This document shows positions 12,696 to 13,894 of a DNA stretch of 13,894 nt, piece by piece. Both the position numbers and the translations under genes were made by a program. How positions within the stretch are numbered: the first letter of the stretch is position 1; the number at the start of each line of letters is the position of its first letter. Where the stretch lies: NCBI GenBank assembly GCA_023432885.1, contig JAEZEU010000197.1, positions 1 to 13,894 on the forward strand. Reading direction: 5' to 3'. The notes beneath the pieces are model-generated. The model saw only the letters and a program-made list of their open reading frames with translations. It ran no database searches and was not told the origin of the DNA. Source of the stretch: Pseudomonadota bacterium. Lineage in GTDB: Bacteria > Pseudomonadota > Alphaproteobacteria > Rhizobiales > Xanthobacteraceae.

Positions 12696-13894
12696 TCAGA
12701 TGAGGCCGGTCAGCCGCAGCAGGACCCCTGCGGCACAGGAAGCCGCGAGGACACTCAGCATTCCCGCCTTGAAGCGGAAGATGGCCATCGCTGCAGCAAT
12801 CGAGAGAACAAGCGCCGGCACCTCGACGCTGGACAGGATTGGAGCATCGAAGGTGAGGCCAAGGCCTCTCACTTCAAACGTCTGCCGAAACAGCGTGTGC
12901 AGCGCGAACCAGATCGACAAATTGAGGATCACGCCGACCACGGCCGCGGTGATCGCCGACAAGGCGCCGGCCAGCGCCTTGTTGCCGCGCATGGTTTCGA
13001 TGTAGGGCGCGCCGGCGAAGATCCACAGGAAGCATGGCGCAAACGTCACCCAGGTGGCGAGCAGCCCGCCAAGGGCGGCCGCAAGCATCGGCGGCAATGC
13101 GCCGGCCTCGCGGAAGGCAGCCATGAAGCCGACGAACTGGACCACCATGATCAACGGCCCCGGCGTCGTCTCGGCCATGCCGAGTCCGTCCAGCATCTCG
13201 CGCGGCTGCACCCAGTGATAATAGTCCGCCGCCTGCTGCGCCACATAGGCAAGCACCGCATAGGCTCCACCGAACGTCACCATCGCCATCTTGGAAAAGA
13301 AGATCGCGATCTGGCTGAAGACGTTGTTGGGTCCGAGTCCGATGAGGAGAGCAGCCACAGGGATGAGCCACAGCCCCAGCCAGACCGCGCTCACCCGCAG
13401 TGTTCGCGCGGCGTTGGGTCTCACATGCTCGGGCATGGCGTCGCCGAGCATGCTGTCGATGACGGCCGCATCCTTGCCGCCGCCGTGCTCGACGCCGGCG
13501 AATTCCGCCCGGCCAAGCCGCGATCCAATGAAGCCGATGAGGCCGGCCACACCGATGATCACCGGGAACGGAACGGCGAAGAAGAAGATCGCGACAAAGG
13601 CGATGGCCGCAAGCGCGACCATGATGCGGTTGCGCAATGCGCGTTTTCCCACCCGCACCACCGCCTCGATGACGATGGCGAGCACCGCGGCCTTCAGCCC
13701 GAAGAACAGCGCCTCGACGAAGCCGACATTGCCGTAGGCGGCGTAGACGTAGCTGAGCGCCATGATAGCGATGATGCCCGGCAGGATGAACAGTCCGCCC
13801 GCCACAAGGCCCCCGGCCGTGCGATGCAGCAGCCAGCCGATATAGGTCGCAAGCTGCTGCGCCTCCGGACCCGGCAGCAGCATGCAATAGTTCA
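12696..13894 (-). CDS. chrA: ChrA-family chromate transporter (5' partial)
   Basis: The frame runs off the right edge; roughly 399 residues are visible and perhaps 50-60 N-terminal residues are missing. It begins inside the first CHR domain (NYCMLLPGPEAQQLATYIG, then GGLFILPGIIAIM). The second CHR domain follows (AMVTFGGAYAVLAYV; GLGMAETTPGPLIMVVQFVG), so this is the long two-domain type. Many hydrophobic membrane segments are present and the end is LLRLTGLI. ChrA proteins are inner-membrane transporters that export chromate, driven by the proton gradient, and give resistance; some homologues act on sulfate-like oxyanions or have no known role. An internal ATG at 13883 lies within the conserved motif and is not the true start. 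No chrB-like regulator is visible, but it could lie beyond the edge. Confidence 0.92.
   Translation of the reverse strand, partial: NYCMLLPGPEAQQLATYIGWLLHRTAGGLVAGGLFILPGIIAIMALSYVYAAYGNVGFVEALFFGLKAAVLAIVIEAVVRVGKRALRNRIMVALAAIAFVAIFFFAVPFPVIIGVAGLIGFIGSRLGRAEFAGVEHGGGKDAAVIDSMLGDAMPEHVRPNAARTLRVSAVWLGLWLIPVAALLIGLGPNNVFSQIAIFFSKMAMVTFGGAYAVLAYVAQQAADYYHWVQPREMLDGLGMAETTPGPLIMVVQFVGFMAAFREAGALPPMLAAALGGLLATWVTFAPCFLWIFAGAPYIETMRGNKALAGALSAITAAVVGVILNLSIWFALHTLFRQTFEVRGLGLTFDAPILSSVEVPALVLSIAAAMAIFRFKAGMLSVLAASCAAGVLLRLTGLI

Overview
The window looks like chromosomal DNA of a high-GC alphaproteobacterium, most likely Bradyrhizobium or a close relative. Reasons are the strong G/C third-position bias, an Omp25/31-type barrel joined to an OprB-type porin, an Inh/Omp19-like inhibitor, and a palindrome of a type I recall as common in Bradyrhizobium. 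The family assignment rests on recognition, not on a search. There are ten or eleven real genes, two cut by the window edges. No rRNA, tRNA, CRISPR array, insertion sequence or phage gene was seen.

Layout. (a) 1-1482 (+): 3' part of an AraC-type regulator fused to a TPR-rich C-terminal region. (b) 1511-1578: a large palindrome between convergent genes. (c) 1568-3248 (-): a two-gene unit, a YCII/DGPF protein followed by an ECF42-type sigma factor with a C-terminal TPR region; a good ECF42-like promoter lies just upstream. (d) 3377-7709 (-): a tightly coupled five-gene unit in transcription order: NMT1/THI5-like solute-binding protein, ABC ATPase, ABC permease, D-2-hydroxyacid dehydrogenase, and a secreted tandem Inh-domain protein. 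Stops and starts overlap at three junctions. (e) 7822-8652 (+): a creatininase-family amidohydrolase, divergent from the transporter unit. (f) 8775-9044 (+): a small secreted protein ending in a textbook intrinsic terminator. (g) 9420-11414 (+): a 664-residue outer-membrane protein with two predicted beta-barrels in one chain. Its upstream region holds a perfect TTGCAA-type inverted repeat that resembles a metal-regulator operator. (h) 11430-12320 (-): a periplasmic protein with a duplicated DUF1259 (LppY/LpqO) domain. (i) 12696-13894 (-): a ChrA-family chromate transporter that runs off the right edge; its 375-bp gap to the DUF1259 gene is framed by a 17-bp inverted repeat.

How the parts may work together. 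Block (d) plus (e) reads as an uptake-and-catabolism locus: an ABC importer for a small nitrogenous or heterocyclic compound, an amidohydrolase, and an NAD(P)H-dependent hydroxyacid dehydrogenase. The substrate cannot be named from sequence. Block (c) is a self-contained sigma/DGPF module, probably autoregulated. The porin may be a metal-limitation-responsive channel; this is a hypothesis based on the palindrome.
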